A stretch of 64,000 nucleotides of DNA from Chungangia koreensis (GCF_042651785.1 NZ_JBHSEC010000019.1:558001-622000), one strand, 5' to 3'. Counted from the first letter of the stretch, positions 43,181-52,342 are shown. Numbers and translations: made by a program. The notes: generated from the sequence alone by a model not told the origin.

Positions 43181-44125
43181 ATGCAGCTGCAATTTTTAGG
43201 GACAGGGGCGGGAATGCCTTCTAAACAACGGAATACAAGTTCACTTGCACTAAAGCTATTAGAGGAACGACGGAAGATTTGGCTATTCGACTGTGGAGAA
43301 GCGACTCAGCATCAAATACTTCATACAACATTAAAGCCTCGAAAAATCGAGAAAATCTTCATCACTCACTTACATGGTGACCATATTTTTGGACTTCCCG
43401 GTTTATTGGGTTCACGTTCGTTCTTAGGTGGAGATGAAAAATTGACCATCTACGGGCCGAAAGGCTTGAAGGAATGGATTCAGCTTACGCTCAAAATTAG
43501 CCAAACACATCTTAACTATGTAATGGAAATAATAGAAATTGAAGAGGGAATAATTTTTGAGGATGATTCCTTTATCGTGACTGCGAAAGAACTTGAGCAT
43601 GTTATTCCTTGTTATGGATACCGGGTGGAGCAAAAACCGTTGCCAGGAAAGCTTTTAGTAGAGAAAACGAGTGAAATAGGTGTTCCGAAAGGTCCACTGT
43701 TGAAACGACTAAAAGATGGACAAGATGTCACACTTGAAGATGGTCGGCTTATCAGAAGTGCAGACGTGACAACACCGCCAATTTCAGGGTTTACAGTATC
43801 TATATTAGGAGATACACGGTATTGCCATAAATCGATTGAACTGAGTCGTGATGCACATATCGTTGTCCACGAAGCAACGTTTGATGCCGGAACCGAGGAA
43901 TTGGCCAAACCATACGGTCATTCAACGATCTTGGAAGCAGCTACGGTTGCCAAGGAAGCAGGTGCTAAAGCCTTGATTGCGAACCATATTAGTGCCAGAT
44001 TTCTCCCTGAGGCGGCAAAAGCTTTAGAAACACAAGGCAAGTCAATTTTCCCTGATATTTGGATTGCCTCCGATTTTGCAGAGTTTGAAATTAAAAACGG
44101 AACGGTATTAGAACGGACTTCTTGA
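43181..44125 (+). CDS. rnz: Ribonuclease Z
   Basis: Processes the 3' ends of tRNA precursors lacking CCA. The product is about 314 residues of the metallo-beta-lactamase fold: FLGTGAGMPSKQRNTSS start, FDCGEATQHQI, the zinc motif THLHGDHIFGLPGLL (His-x-His-x-Asp-His), GDTRYC, and late AKALIANHISARF. The length is normal. It begins 17 bases after dinB, the conserved yqjH-yqjK association. A GTAGGGA ribosome site is present but modest. Confidence 0.95.
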   Translation: MQLQFLGTGAGMPSKQRNTSSLALKLLEERRKIWLFDCGEATQHQILHTTLKPRKIEKIFITHLHGDHIFGLPGLLGSRSFLGGDEKLTIYGPKGLKEWIQLTLKISQTHLNYVMEIIEIEEGIIFEDDSFIVTAKELEHVIPCYGYRVEQKPLPGKLLVEKTSEIGVPKGPLLKRLKDGQDVTLEDGRLIRSADVTTPPISGFTVSILGDTRYCHKSIELSRDAHIVVHEATFDAGTEELAKPYGHSTILEAATVAKEAGAKALIANHISARFLPEAAKALETQGKSIFPDIWIASDFAEFEIKNGTVLERTS

Positions 44126-44150
44126 CCGATGCTGATGGCATCGGTCTTTT
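44124..44150 (+). terminator. rnz terminator
   Basis: GACCGATGC/GCATCGGTC stem with a 5-base loop and T4, overlapping the stop codon. Confidence 0.85.
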
Positions 44151-44265
44151 GTTTTCTGAAAAATGAAGACTATTAAAATGTTTCCACTATCTTCCTAGCT
44201 ATTTTCAGCCGGTCTTTTTTCCTGTAAATTTAAAGTCTATTTATATTTCCGAGAGGGGCAAGTAT

Positions 44266-45078
44266 ATGAAATATTTCGTTGTCATCATCGGCTCCTTGAT
44301 TGTAGCCATCGCATTCAATCTTTTCTTAATTCCTTTTGGGATCTTAAGCAGTGGAATAAGCGGCATTGCCATCTTAATTGGAATACTTACCCCTTTCAGT
44401 ATTGGAGCCTTGAACTTTCTGTTAAATCTGCCGTTACTGATTCTGGGGTATTTTACTCTTGGAAAACGGATAACCTATGCCACTCTTCTATGTGTTGTCT
44501 CGCTCAGTATTTTCCTGTATGTATTACCTGAACGGGCTGTCGCGGATGATATTCTGTTATCAACCATCTTTGGTGGATTCATCGGTGGGGTTGGTATTGC
44601 TCTCATCTTGAAATTTTCCGGAACATCCGGCGGATTGGATATTGTAGCCATGATACTTTCAAGAAAGAGTAATGCACCGGTCGGTCTATTGTTGACGGCT
44701 ATGAATGGAGTAATCGTACTCGTCTCTGGAACTGTTTTCGGTTGGAATATTGCGCTTTACACACTCCTATCCATTTATATCACTGGAAAAGTCATCGACT
44801 CCATCTATACGGATCAGATAAAAGTGACGTTGCAAATTATCACGACTAAAGGAGATGCGATCCGTCAAGATCTCTTAGATAATATTTACCGTGGATTTAC
44901 GATGAGTGATGGGTTTGGTGGTTATTCCAAAGAAGGGAAACAAATGATCTGGATGGTTGTCACTCGATATGAAACACTTGAAATAAAGAAAATCGTTCGT
45001 TCACATGATGAACATGCTTTTATTAACATTTTCAACACAATTGAAGTCGATGGACAATTTGCAAAAAATATGAAATGA
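44266..45078 (+). CDS. YitT family membrane protein (DUF161 plus DUF2179)
   Basis: The 270 residues comprise five or six hydrophobic segments in the first 185 residues (including NLFLIPFGILSSGISGIAILIG and GGFIGGVGIALILKFSGTSGGLDIVAMIL) and a C-terminal cytosolic DUF2179 domain (VTLQIITTKGDAIRQDL...HDEHAFINIFNTIEVDGQF). Transport function is suspected for the family but the substrate is unknown. GAGAGGGG precedes the ATG. It stands alone between terminators. Confidence 0.88.
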   Translation: MKYFVVIIGSLIVAIAFNLFLIPFGILSSGISGIAILIGILTPFSIGALNFLLNLPLLILGYFTLGKRITYATLLCVVSLSIFLYVLPERAVADDILLSTIFGGFIGGVGIALILKFSGTSGGLDIVAMILSRKSNAPVGLLLTAMNGVIVLVSGTVFGWNIALYTLLSIYITGKVIDSIYTDQIKVTLQIITTKGDAIRQDLLDNIYRGFTMSDGFGGYSKEGKQMIWMVVTRYETLEIKKIVRSHDEHAFINIFNTIEVDGQFAKNMK

Positions 45079-45082
45079 ACTA

Positions 45083-45113
45083 AAGTGCTGCTCCTTTGCA
45101 GTGCTTTTTTTAT
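45083..45113 (+). terminator. Terminator after the YitT-family gene
   Basis: AGTGCTGC/GCAGTGCT stem (two wobble pairs), 6-base loop, T7. Confidence 0.75.
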
Positions 45114-45154
45114 TGTTTTACAGGGAGATTCTATCGAGATTAAAGTTATTTATT

Positions 45155-45196
45155 AAAAAATAGTAGTAGACCTCCAACAGTAAGTCGGAGGTCTAT
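45155..45196 (-). terminator. namA terminator
   Basis: TAGACCTCC/GGAGGTCTA stem with an 11-base loop; on the minus strand it is followed by a T6 run after a short gap, and on the + strand by TTTT, so it may act both ways. Confidence 0.7.
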
Positions 45197-45205
45197 TTTA
45201 GGCAC

Positions 45206-46228
45206 TTAGAAACGCCAGCCCCGTTCATATGGTACAGGGGCTTTTAGTTCTGCATTCAGTTCTTTTGCCGCGCGGTATGGCCAGTATGGGTCACGGAGAA
45301 GTTCACGGGCTAAGAATATCAATTCTGCTCGATTATTCTTTAAAATTTCCTCCGCTTGCATCGGATGGGTAATCAGTCCGACAGCCCCAGTAGGAATCGG
45401 TGTTTCATGTTTGATTGTTTCTGAAAATGGCACTTGGTAACCGGGATAAGCATCGATATTTGCCATGACCACCGCTCCAGAGCTGACATCAATCAGATCC
45501 ACACCTTGCTCCTTCATCCATTTAGTCATCTTCACATAGGACTCAGGGGTCATGCCGCCTTCTGTATAATCGTATGCTGAGATTCTAACGAATAATGGAG
45601 CTTCCCAAACTGAACGGATTTCGTCAATAATTTCCCTTAAGATACGGTAACGGTTTTCATCCGTTCCTCCGTATTCGTCCGTTCTCTTGTTTGTAAGAGG
45701 GGAAAGGAATTCATTAATTAAATATCCATGTGCTCCGTGCAATTCGATTACGTCAAATCCTGCGGTCTTTACGCGCACTGCCGCTTTTTTGAACGCTTCT
45801 ATGGTTTTCGCAATATCATCTTTTGTCATCTCGACTGGTGTTTTATAGTTTTCACTAAATGCAATAGGTGAGGGAGCATAAATATTTTCTTTTACTGTCG
45901 ACTTACGGCCAGCATGAGCGAGTTGGATTCCCGCTTTGGAACCATGCTGTTTAATCAATTTGACAAGCTCGGTCAATCCTTCAACATGAACATCGTCCCA
46001 TACTCCAAGGTCTTGAGGAGAAATTCTCCCCTCAGGTTGGACAGCTGTCGCTTCAAGGATAATAAGTCCCACTTGTCCTACTGCCCGGGAAGGATAGTGG
46101 ACCCTATGCCAATCCTGAACAATTCCATCTTCGTTATGGCACTCATACATGCACATAGGAGACATGACTATTCGATTCTTCAACTCAACGCCACGTATTA
46201 CAAATGGTTCGAATAACTTTGCTTTCAT
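45206..46228 (-). CDS. namA: NADPH dehydrogenase, old yellow enzyme family (NamA/YqjM)
   Basis: An FMN-dependent ene-reductase that reduces electrophilic alkenes and takes part in oxidative-stress responses in Bacillus. The product is 340 residues: KNRIVMSPMCMYEC carries the redox-sensing Cys26 and Tyr28 of YqjM, IQLAHAGRKS the FMN-site His-Ala-Gly, and FDVIELHGAHGYLINEFLSPLTNKRTDEYGG the barrel core. The start at 46228 follows AGGAGGT; an earlier GTG in frame would include that site. It is monocistronic on the minus strand. Confidence 0.95.
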   Translation of the reverse strand: MKAKLFEPFVIRGVELKNRIVMSPMCMYECHNEDGIVQDWHRVHYPSRAVGQVGLIILEATAVQPEGRISPQDLGVWDDVHVEGLTELVKLIKQHGSKAGIQLAHAGRKSTVKENIYAPSPIAFSENYKTPVEMTKDDIAKTIEAFKKAAVRVKTAGFDVIELHGAHGYLINEFLSPLTNKRTDEYGGTDENRYRILREIIDEIRSVWEAPLFVRISAYDYTEGGMTPESYVKMTKWMKEQGVDLIDVSSGAVVMANIDAYPGYQVPFSETIKHETPIPTGAVGLITHPMQAEEILKNNRAELIFLARELLRDPYWPYRAAKELNAELKAPVPYERGWRF

Positions 46229-46387
46229 CACAATACCTCCTGACAATAAACTTACATATTTACACTATCGTAAGATTAGAGAGAAGGAAAGTAATTGAGA
46301 TTTCATGTTGTATAATAATATTATGTAAACTTAAAGAAGGAAAACTTCAAATAGTGTCAAATATACTGGTTATAAGGAGGGGAAGTT

Positions 46388-46747
46388 ATGAGGTATTTAA
46401 TTATCTTAACGCGGGGAGAAAACTGGAAGGATGGCATTCGTTTACCTGATCAGCCCTGGATGCCGGAACACGCGGTCTATGTTCAGAATAAGTTTGATTC
46501 TGGGGATGTATTGGTAGCAGGCCCATTTGACGATCATACTGGAGGTGCAATCTTAATCGATGTTGAAAAAAAGGAAGATCTCCTCAAGTTTGCACAAAAT
46601 GATCCAGCTGTTGTAAATGGAATTTTTAAATTTGAACTTAAGCCATGGGCAGGTCTAATGAACAAATATGAAAACCGCAGTCCGAATTTCGGTCAAGAGT
46701 ATATCGACTATAAACATTCAGTGCAAAAAGAATTGAATATTTTATAA
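46388..46747 (+). CDS. YciI family protein
   Basis: 119 residues with the ferredoxin-like YciI fold: RYLIILTRGENW, HAVYVQNKFDSGDVLVAGPFDDHTGGAILIDVE (conserved His and Asp) and the DPAVVNGIFKFELKPW segment. The biochemical role of the family is mostly unknown; some members are dehalogenase- or decarboxylase-like. AAGGAGGGG precedes the ATG. It is followed by a NUDIX gene, with only a poor hairpin between, so the two may be co-transcribed. Confidence 0.85.
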   Translation: MRYLIILTRGENWKDGIRLPDQPWMPEHAVYVQNKFDSGDVLVAGPFDDHTGGAILIDVEKKEDLLKFAQNDPAVVNGIFKFELKPWAGLMNKYENRSPNFGQEYIDYKHSVQKELNIL

Positions 46748-46821
46748 GAAGTTAGCTTGGAAGGCTGCGAGCTTTTTTCTGACTTGCCGCCTTCCTATGA
46801 AGTGATATTTTGGAGGAACGA

Positions 46822-47295
46822 ATGGAGAAAAACATTAATTATAAGTTCTGGACTGTTTGTCTTATTCAAGACGGGGAGCATGTCTTATTATTGAATAGAC
46901 AGCATGACCACTTTAAAGGCTTCATACCGCCAGGCGGTAAGGTGGACTTTCTTGAAAGCTTTACGGAAGCCGCTATTCGTGAGGTAAAAGAAGAAACAGG
47001 ATTGGACGTACGGAATCTGATTTATAAAGGGATTTACGAGTATGTAAATCCGGTCAAACGGGATCGATACATAATATTCAATTACATTTGTAAAGATTTT
47101 AGTGGGGAGCTAATAGAGGATTCCCTTGAAGGTAAGCCGGTGTGGGTTCATTTGAATGAAGTCGAATCGCTTCCGATGCAAGAATCGATCCGAAGACGCT
47201 TTCCTTTGTTTTTTGAAGATGGGACATTTGAAATATTCGTTGAGTGGGATGAGCAGAATAATCGGGAAGGGAATGTCACCATCAAGAAAATATGA
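46822..47295 (+). CDS. NUDIX hydrolase (8-oxo-dGTP diphosphatase-like)
   Basis: 157 residues with the complete Nudix box: GGKVDFLESFTEAAIREVKEETGLD spans about 37-61 and holds the catalytic GX5EX7REUXEEXGU residues. Preceding WTVCLIQDGEHVLLLNR is the usual first strand. MutT-like hydrolysis of a nucleoside triphosphate or related pyrophosphate is likely, but the substrate is not determinable. The ATG at 46822 follows GGAGG; an upstream TTG in frame lies inside that site. The convergent proC gene follows. Confidence 0.88.
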   Translation: MEKNINYKFWTVCLIQDGEHVLLLNRQHDHFKGFIPPGGKVDFLESFTEAAIREVKEETGLDVRNLIYKGIYEYVNPVKRDRYIIFNYICKDFSGELIEDSLEGKPVWVHLNEVESLPMQESIRRRFPLFFEDGTFEIFVEWDEQNNREGNVTIKKI

Positions 47296-47323
47296 AAGGA
47301 GCAGAAAGTCTGCTCCTTTTTCA
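47293..47323. terminator. Bidirectional terminator between NUDIX and proC
   Basis: AAAGGAGCAG/CTGCTCCTTT stem with a 5-base loop, T5 on the right and A-rich on the left. Confidence 0.85.
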
Positions 47324-48130
47324 ATACATTTCCCCAAGCTCACGAGATCTTGCTTCCGCCTGTTGGATGCATGTTGCTATTAGATCTGGAAATCCTTGAT
47401 CGCTAAGAGCACGAAGACCCGCTTCGGTCGTACCTCCTGGACTGGTAACTTTGCGTCTCAAATCTGCCGGTTCATTATCAGGGTTTTTCATCATTTCCGC
47501 CGCTCCAACCAGAGTTTGAACAATTAGGTTGCGAGCGACCTCTTTTGAAAGACCTTTTTCAATAGCCGCTTGTTCTAAAGCTTCGGCAAAATAATAAATA
47601 TAGGCTGGCCCGCTTCCTGATAAGGCTGTCACAATGTGCAGTGAATCTTCCTCAACTTCTTTCACAGTTCCAATTGCGGCGAGTAAATCAGTAATGCGAT
47701 CACGCTGCCTCGCTGTAACCAACTCATTGAATGCTACTGCACTGGCTGATAATCCGATGGCTGCTGACGTATTCGGCATGGCCCTCGCTATTGGCCTTTT
47801 ACCTAATCCTTCTTCGATGGAACGGATTGGAACGCCTGCAGCAACTGAGAGAATTACCGCTTCAGAGTGAAGCCTTGATGCAATTGAGTCCATTGCGGCT
47901 CGGATATCTTTCGGTTTCATTGCCAAAATCACAAGTTCTGCTTTTTCCACAATCCGATTTTTCATCGTAACAGGCACAATTCCATAGATGTCGTGGAGGG
48001 ACTCTAATTTTGCCTGATCCGACTTATTCATCACATATATGTCTTCAGGGCGGGCTACACCTTCTTTTATCCATCCATGAATCAATGCTTCTGCCATCGA
48101 ACCGGCTCCTGCAAAAAGAATCTTTTGCAT
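47321..48130 (-). CDS. proC: Pyrroline-5-carboxylate reductase
   Basis: The final step of proline synthesis, NAD(P)H-dependent reduction of pyrroline-5-carboxylate. The 269 residues show the N-terminal dinucleotide loop LFAGAGSMAEALIHGW, AMPNTSAAIG and the C-terminal signature VTSPGGTTEAGLRAL. GGAGGAGAT lies upstream of the ATG. It is preceded on the minus strand by a T-box leader with its own sigma-A promoter, so expression should rise when the cognate tRNA, predicted to be tRNA-Pro, is uncharged. It corresponds to proI (yqjO) of B. subtilis. Confidence 0.95.
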   Translation of the reverse strand: MQKILFAGAGSMAEALIHGWIKEGVARPEDIYVMNKSDQAKLESLHDIYGIVPVTMKNRIVEKAELVILAMKPKDIRAAMDSIASRLHSEAVILSVAAGVPIRSIEEGLGKRPIARAMPNTSAAIGLSASAVAFNELVTARQRDRITDLLAAIGTVKEVEEDSLHIVTALSGSGPAYIYYFAEALEQAAIEKGLSKEVARNLIVQTLVGAAEMMKNPDNEPADLRRKVTSPGGTTEAGLRALSDQGFPDLIATCIQQAEARSRELGEMY

Positions 48131-48156
48131 GTCATCTCCTCCTTTTTAATAAAAAT

Positions 48157-48395
48157 AAAAAAGCGCAATCATCCTTCGTTGAAGGACGAAAACGCTTGTT
48201 TCCGCGGTACCACCTGCATTTGCCATAAGGCACATCTCAAGCCCATTAACGTTGGGATCCGTCCATGTTTTTCATGGAAGCTCGGAAGCAGGTTCTAAGC
48301 GGGAGCGGAAGGCGGGGCTTTCAGCCAGCGGCCACACTCTCTAAACTCCTTCACCGCAAATACTATTCTTCGTCATAGCCATTTCCTATTAGTTA
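48157..48395 (-). ncRNA. T-box riboswitch leader of proC, probably proline-specific
   Basis: Read on the minus strand, the leader has the S-turn AGTA (near 48372), the AGAGAG bulge sequence (near 48340), the distal loop GGCTGAAAGCC, and the T-box core AGGTGGTACCGCGG (48201-48214 region), followed by a terminator hairpin AAGCG...CGCTT with T6 (48157-48197). The specifier is not fully certain; the nucleotides GCTTCCGAGC after stem I allow CCG followed by A, a proline codon, which fits the downstream gene. The T-box call is firm, the amino acid moderate. Confidence 0.9.
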
Positions 48396-48401
48396 TATGC
48401 G

Positions 48402-48431
48402 ATTATATTCAGTTTACGCACCACATGTCAA
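48402..48431 (-). promoter_or_regulatory. Sigma-A promoter of the proC T-box transcript
   Basis: On the minus strand TTGACA (48431-48426), 18-base spacer, TATAAT (48407-48402). Both hexamers are perfect. Confidence 0.88.
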
Positions 48432-48448
48432 TGAAAGAAGGGTAAATA

Positions 48449-48700
48449 TTATAAATTTTCTGTTCCATCGCTGTCTTTTAAGAAAAAACGAATGATTCCA
48501 AGCATCATTCCAATGATTGAAAGAACAAGACCCAAATTAGCCAGGGTTTCTTTTTCCGCATAAATGATTATTGTTAGACCTGCTATTACGATCAAGATGG
48601 AAAATAGCAATACATCTGTTAACTTCCTATTTCTTAACGAATTTACCGACAGTAAAACAAAACCGATCAAGATGATGAACCCAACAATGAACAATCCCAT
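48449..48700 (-). CDS. Small membrane protein of unknown function
   Basis: 83 residues with three hydrophobic segments (about 2-20, 30-47 and 52-72) and a short charged C-terminal tail (KDSDGTENL). A GGGGTAAGAG ribosome-site-like stretch precedes the ATG. It is transcribed toward the proC promoter without an obvious terminator. No family was recognised. It is accepted as a gene because of its length, its start context and its coherent hydrophobic pattern. Confidence 0.6.
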   Translation of the reverse strand: MGLFIVGFIILIGFVLLSVNSLRNRKLTDVLLFSILIVIAGLTIIIYAEKETLANLGLVLSIIGMMLGIIRFFLKDSDGTENL

Positions 48701-48808
48701 TACTCTTACCCCTTTCTTTTTTTAATGCACTCTTTCACTGTTCCACTTTATTATATAGTACGATACAATTAATGAATATTCATTCACTTTTTTTGGAGGA
48801 GATCAGCT

Positions 48809-49756
48809 TTGACTATACATAAAATCGTTATACCAACCCCTTTCGCGGTGGGCGACGTGAACGCATTTTTGGTGAAAGGGGATACTTTGTCACTTTTTGA
48901 TGTAGGACCGAATACGGCTGAAGGATTTGAGGCATTGAAAAAAGGGCTGAAAGAGGCGGGATATGACTTCAAGGACGTAGAACAAATAATCCTCACCCAT
49001 CATCACCCCGATCATGCCGGTTGCTTAGCCCCATTCGAAAATGCCCGGATCATCGGTCATCCCTATAATGATTTATGGTTGAAACGTGACGCTTCTTTCT
49101 TTGAATACCACGACCGCTTTTATATGGACTGCCTTAAGGAGGAAGGGGTACCTGAATCCTATTTATCATGGGTTGAAAAAATGAAGAGGCCGCTCGATTT
49201 GATGGGGGACCGTCCGCTTGACGACGTATTGAATGAAGGAGACGAACTTCCGGGGCATCCAGGCTGGAACGTGTTGGAGACATTAGGACATGCTCAAAGT
49301 CATCTTTCCTTTTATCATGAAACGACAGGTTCTATGATTGGCGGTGACTTGGTTTTAGAGAAGATATCATCCAATCCGCTTATAGAGCCACCATTGTATT
49401 CTACGATGGGACGACCGAAGTCACTACTTCAATATAATGATTCTCTACGAAGACTTTTAGAGATCCCGGTATCTATCATCTATGCCGGCCATATGGGAGA
49501 AGTACGAAATGTCCATGAGTTGATTGACACTCGCTTGGAAAAACAGAGAAAGCGTGCGATGAAAGTTCGGGAAATGCTGAATGCTGGACCGAAAACAATT
49601 TTTCAATTGAATGCGGAGTTATTCCCGACAAAGTATGAGAAAGAATTAGGCTTGACCCTTTCAGAAACAATCGGGCAAGTAGATTATTTAGTGTTGGAGG
49701 GGTTAGCGACCGAAAGCCGGGATAAACTAGGAGTTTTGCTCTATGAACGCACGTAA
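48809..49756 (+). CDS. yqjP: MBL-fold metallo-hydrolase (YqjP)
   Basis: 315 residues of the metallo-beta-lactamase superfamily: N-terminal VNAFLVKGDTLSLFDVGP, zinc motif ILTHHHPDHAGC (His-x-His-x-Asp-His), LETLGHAQSHLSFY with the third His, and GGDLVL with the bridging Asp. The C-terminal region (about 240-310) is a winged-helix-like extension seen in this subgroup. The start is TTG, with GGAGGAG about ten bases upstream. It overlaps the next gene by 14 bases. Substrate is unknown. Confidence 0.88.
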   Translation: MTIHKIVIPTPFAVGDVNAFLVKGDTLSLFDVGPNTAEGFEALKKGLKEAGYDFKDVEQIILTHHHPDHAGCLAPFENARIIGHPYNDLWLKRDASFFEYHDRFYMDCLKEEGVPESYLSWVEKMKRPLDLMGDRPLDDVLNEGDELPGHPGWNVLETLGHAQSHLSFYHETTGSMIGGDLVLEKISSNPLIEPPLYSTMGRPKSLLQYNDSLRRLLEIPVSIIYAGHMGEVRNVHELIDTRLEKQRKRAMKVREMLNAGPKTIFQLNAELFPTKYEKELGLTLSETIGQVDYLVLEGLATESRDKLGVLLYERT

Positions 49757-50492
49757 AATCTTCATTACAGGAGGCACGAGTGGGGTAGGGCTGATCGTAG
49801 CAAAGAAGCTTCTACAAAAAGGACATGAAGTCACGGTGACTGGTCGAAATCCGGCAGTTCTGGCAGAGTTAGAAAGTTTGGGTGCACGCACCATTCAAGC
49901 TGACCTGTCAAATGTAGTTGATCTGGAATCAGCTATTTCCTTCGCTGGATTACCTGAAATAGTCATCTTTTCTGCAGGAATTGGTACATTTGCCTACGCG
50001 GATGAATTGACTGATGAGCAAATGGAAGCCATGTTCCATGTAAATGTAATGGCTCCCATGCAAATGACCAAAAGGTTATTACCCGGGATGAAGGGCCGCG
50101 GTTCCGGCCATTTTATATTTTTAGCCTCACAAGCGGGCAAAGTGGCCACACCAAAAGCTTCTGCATACGCGGCGACAAAGCATGCAATTATCGGATATAC
50201 AAATGCACTGCGTATGGAAATTGAAGCAACTGGAATTCATGTAACTGCAATCAATCCAGGACCAATCGACACACCGTTTCTTGACATTGCTGATACAACC
50301 GGCAGTTACCGTAATTCAATGAGGAAATTCTTACTTCCAGCTGAAAAAGTGGCGGATGCTGTCATTCATTCCATTAATTATCCTAAAAGAGAAGTGAATC
50401 TGCCCTCTTATATGTCTCTCTCAAGTAAATTGTATGCTTTAGCTCCTACTTTTTCTGAAAGACTTGGAAAGCGTTTTTTTACGAAAAAGTGA
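49743..50492 (+). CDS. yqjQ: Short-chain dehydrogenase/reductase (YqjQ)
   Basis: 249 residues of the classical SDR family: cofactor loop TGGTSGVGLIVAKKLL, FSAGIG, catalytic Ser in FLASQAGK and the Tyr-x-x-x-Lys in YAATKHA, with NPGPIDTPF. Substrate is unknown. It starts inside the end of yqjP, the same pair and order as in B. subtilis, so a joint function or at least co-translation is likely. Confidence 0.9.
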   Translation: MNARKIFITGGTSGVGLIVAKKLLQKGHEVTVTGRNPAVLAELESLGARTIQADLSNVVDLESAISFAGLPEIVIFSAGIGTFAYADELTDEQMEAMFHVNVMAPMQMTKRLLPGMKGRGSGHFIFLASQAGKVATPKASAYAATKHAIIGYTNALRMEIEATGIHVTAINPGPIDTPFLDIADTTGSYRNSMRKFLLPAEKVADAVIHSINYPKREVNLPSYMSLSSKLYALAPTFSERLGKRFFTKK

Positions 50493-50833
50493 TATGTAAA
50501 CAGGTAGTCTAAAAAAAGTTTTTTAACCTATCTTGGAAAACATGCTAAAACTGTTTTATCAGTATATGGAGATAAGCGTAGGCAATCACCGATCAGCTTG
50601 AAACGTTCCAAGCATTCTCCCATAATAGGCCAAGAAACTTCGGAAAAGCATTCTGGATTGAATAGCAAGACTTGCTATAAAACAATTACATGCAATTACA
50701 AACAAAAAAGTCAGTGAATGCATAATTCCAATCCTTAAAAGTCCAATTTCTTTCATTAAAAAGAAGTTGGTCTTTTTCATGTCTTGTAACGCTTTATTCC
50801 CCCATCCGTCAAATAGAGTGAGGAGGAGAATAC
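50493..50833. other. Gap between yqjQ and a lipoprotein gene
   Basis: No clear gene. A 45-codon minus-strand frame (50723 to 50586) starts with ATG behind AAGGA and encodes a peptide with one hydrophobic segment (HSLTFLFVIACNCFIASLAI), which could be a small membrane protein, but I recognise no family and see no terminator. A weak T-rich region follows yqjQ. The right end holds the ribosome site GAGGAGGAG of the lipoprotein gene. Confidence 0.3.
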
Positions 50834-51394
50834 ATGGTCAAAAGGTTTTGGTTACTCCCTTTAATGGTATTACTGCTGGCAGCATGCGGTACATCAACTT
50901 CAACAAATGGAGGGGCAAGTGGAGTGTCCGATCAATTATCAATCTCAACAGAGGGCAAAACAAAAGGAGAAGGGTTTATCATAAAAACGGAAGATCACAA
51001 AGTTTTAGTCAATGACACGTTTTTTACGATAGACGATAAAACCCATTTAGTAAGTATAGGTGATGGGGGAGAGAAACAACTTGAATTTGAGGATTTAGAA
51101 ATAGGCATGAAAGTGGATGTTTACAACTCAGGAATCATACTTACATCCTTTCCGGCTCAAGGGTATGCGGATATTTTCGTAGTGAAGAAGGACGAAGAAT
51201 CTTTGAACTATGCAAAGGCATTCGAAGCTTTTCTTACGTCAGAAAATCGTAAAAACATCGTCTTGATGGGGGAAATCGAATTCGATGAGGACTTCATCGA
51301 GTTTAACTTTACTGATATGGATACAAATGATTCCTTTCATGCGAGTATTAATGTTTCAGAACAAACATACTCATTAAACGTATTGGAGCAATAA
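50834..51394 (+). CDS. Predicted lipoprotein, DUF3221-like (YobA-like)
   Basis: 186 residues. The signal peptide MVKRFWLLPLMVLLLAACG ends in lipobox LAAC with the lipidated Cys at about 18. A Ser/Gly/Thr linker follows, then a beta-rich domain with GEGFIIKTEDHKVLVNDTFF and GMKVDVYNSGIILTSFPAQGYADIFVV. The latter resembles DUF3221 of YobA-like proteins, but only by pattern. It should face outward, anchored to the membrane. GAGGAGGAG precedes the ATG. Function is unknown. Confidence 0.72.
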   Translation: MVKRFWLLPLMVLLLAACGTSTSTNGGASGVSDQLSISTEGKTKGEGFIIKTEDHKVLVNDTFFTIDDKTHLVSIGDGGEKQLEFEDLEIGMKVDVYNSGIILTSFPAQGYADIFVVKKDEESLNYAKAFEAFLTSENRKNIVLMGEIEFDEDFIEFNFTDMDTNDSFHASINVSEQTYSLNVLEQ

Positions 51395-51466
51395 CAGATC
51401 GTCAACAGAATCACATATTCTTATGACACTGATAACTTATGTAAAAAAAATAACCCTTACACAGGA

Positions 51467-52099
51467 TTACTCGAGTTCATTGAGTACGTGCTGAGTAAGG
51501 GTTTTTAAGTCGATTACCGTATCTTCCGTAATAGCATCCTTGAGCATGACATCCTTGAAGTAGTTCACACTGACAGGGAGGGGAAGCGATAAGAGCTTCC
51601 GAAGTGCTGTTTGATACATCACGATGAATTCTGGTTCCGTATTACCGCGTTTCAGCTCCGTAAAGGACTCGTAAAACTGATCAAGCTTATCAGCGAGCTC
51701 CAACAGTAAACCTTCCGTCGTGTTATCCTTTCCTTCCTTCATGCGGTGGAAAAACACATCTTGGAACTCTTCTGGTATTTGCTCCATTATGAACCTTTCC
51801 ATCATTTTCTCTTCTACGTGCGATAGCATTTGCTTCAATTCAGGGGAAGCATGTTTGACCGGTGTTTTAATATCGCCGATAAAAACTTCCGCGAAATCGT
51901 GGTTGATCGTCTTTTCATATAATGATTTCCAATCAATTGTAGCCCCATTATTTTCTTCTAATGTGGCAAAGAACATCGCATACATTGAAACCTTCCAGCT
52001 ATGTGCTGCCACGTTATGCTCCTCATACTTGAATTTCCCCGGAGCTCGAATAATCCGTTCTAAGTCATTAAACCTAGTGAAAAAATTATGAATGCCCAC
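51467..52099 (-). CDS. YfbR-like HD-domain phosphohydrolase
   Basis: 210 residues with a full HD signature: HNVAAHSWKVSMYAMFFA, NHDFAEVFIGDIKTPVKH (His-Asp and the YfbR-type substrate residues), and LLLELADKLDQFYES (late Asp). YfbR is a 5'-deoxynucleotidase; similar HD proteins in Firmicutes are annotated as hydrolases of unknown substrate. The ATG lies next to an AAAGGAG ribosome site. It is monocistronic and divergent from argG. Confidence 0.82.
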   Translation of the reverse strand: MGIHNFFTRFNDLERIIRAPGKFKYEEHNVAAHSWKVSMYAMFFATLEENNGATIDWKSLYEKTINHDFAEVFIGDIKTPVKHASPELKQMLSHVEEKMMERFIMEQIPEEFQDVFFHRMKEGKDNTTEGLLLELADKLDQFYESFTELKRGNTEPEFIVMYQTALRKLLSLPLPVSVNYFKDVMLKDAITEDTVIDLKTLTQHVLNELE

Positions 52100-52313
52100 T
52101 TACATCAACTCCTTTCAATATTACTTTCCATTTAAGTATTGAATCAAACTTCGATTCATTGTTGATCGTAGCATAGAACACATTTCGGGAGACATTAACA
52201 TCCAAAAGTTAACCTATTCTTTACAAGGAGGGAGGGTAGGTCGTTGTAATAATTTTATGTCAACTAAATATAACAATCAGAAATCCAATTGGCCTAAATG
52301 AATTAAAATACAC

Positions 52314-52342
52314 TTGAATACATTTTTATGACATGTTATGAT
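52314..52342 (+). promoter_or_regulatory. Sigma-A promoter of argGH
   Basis: TTGAAT (52314-52319), 17-base spacer, TATGAT (52337-52342) with a TG extension. It lies about 85 bases before argG. Confidence 0.65.

Noticed and set aside
46748..46790. Hairpin after the YciI gene followed by T6
   Set aside because: Stem of only four or five pairs; may not terminate, so not listed as a terminator.
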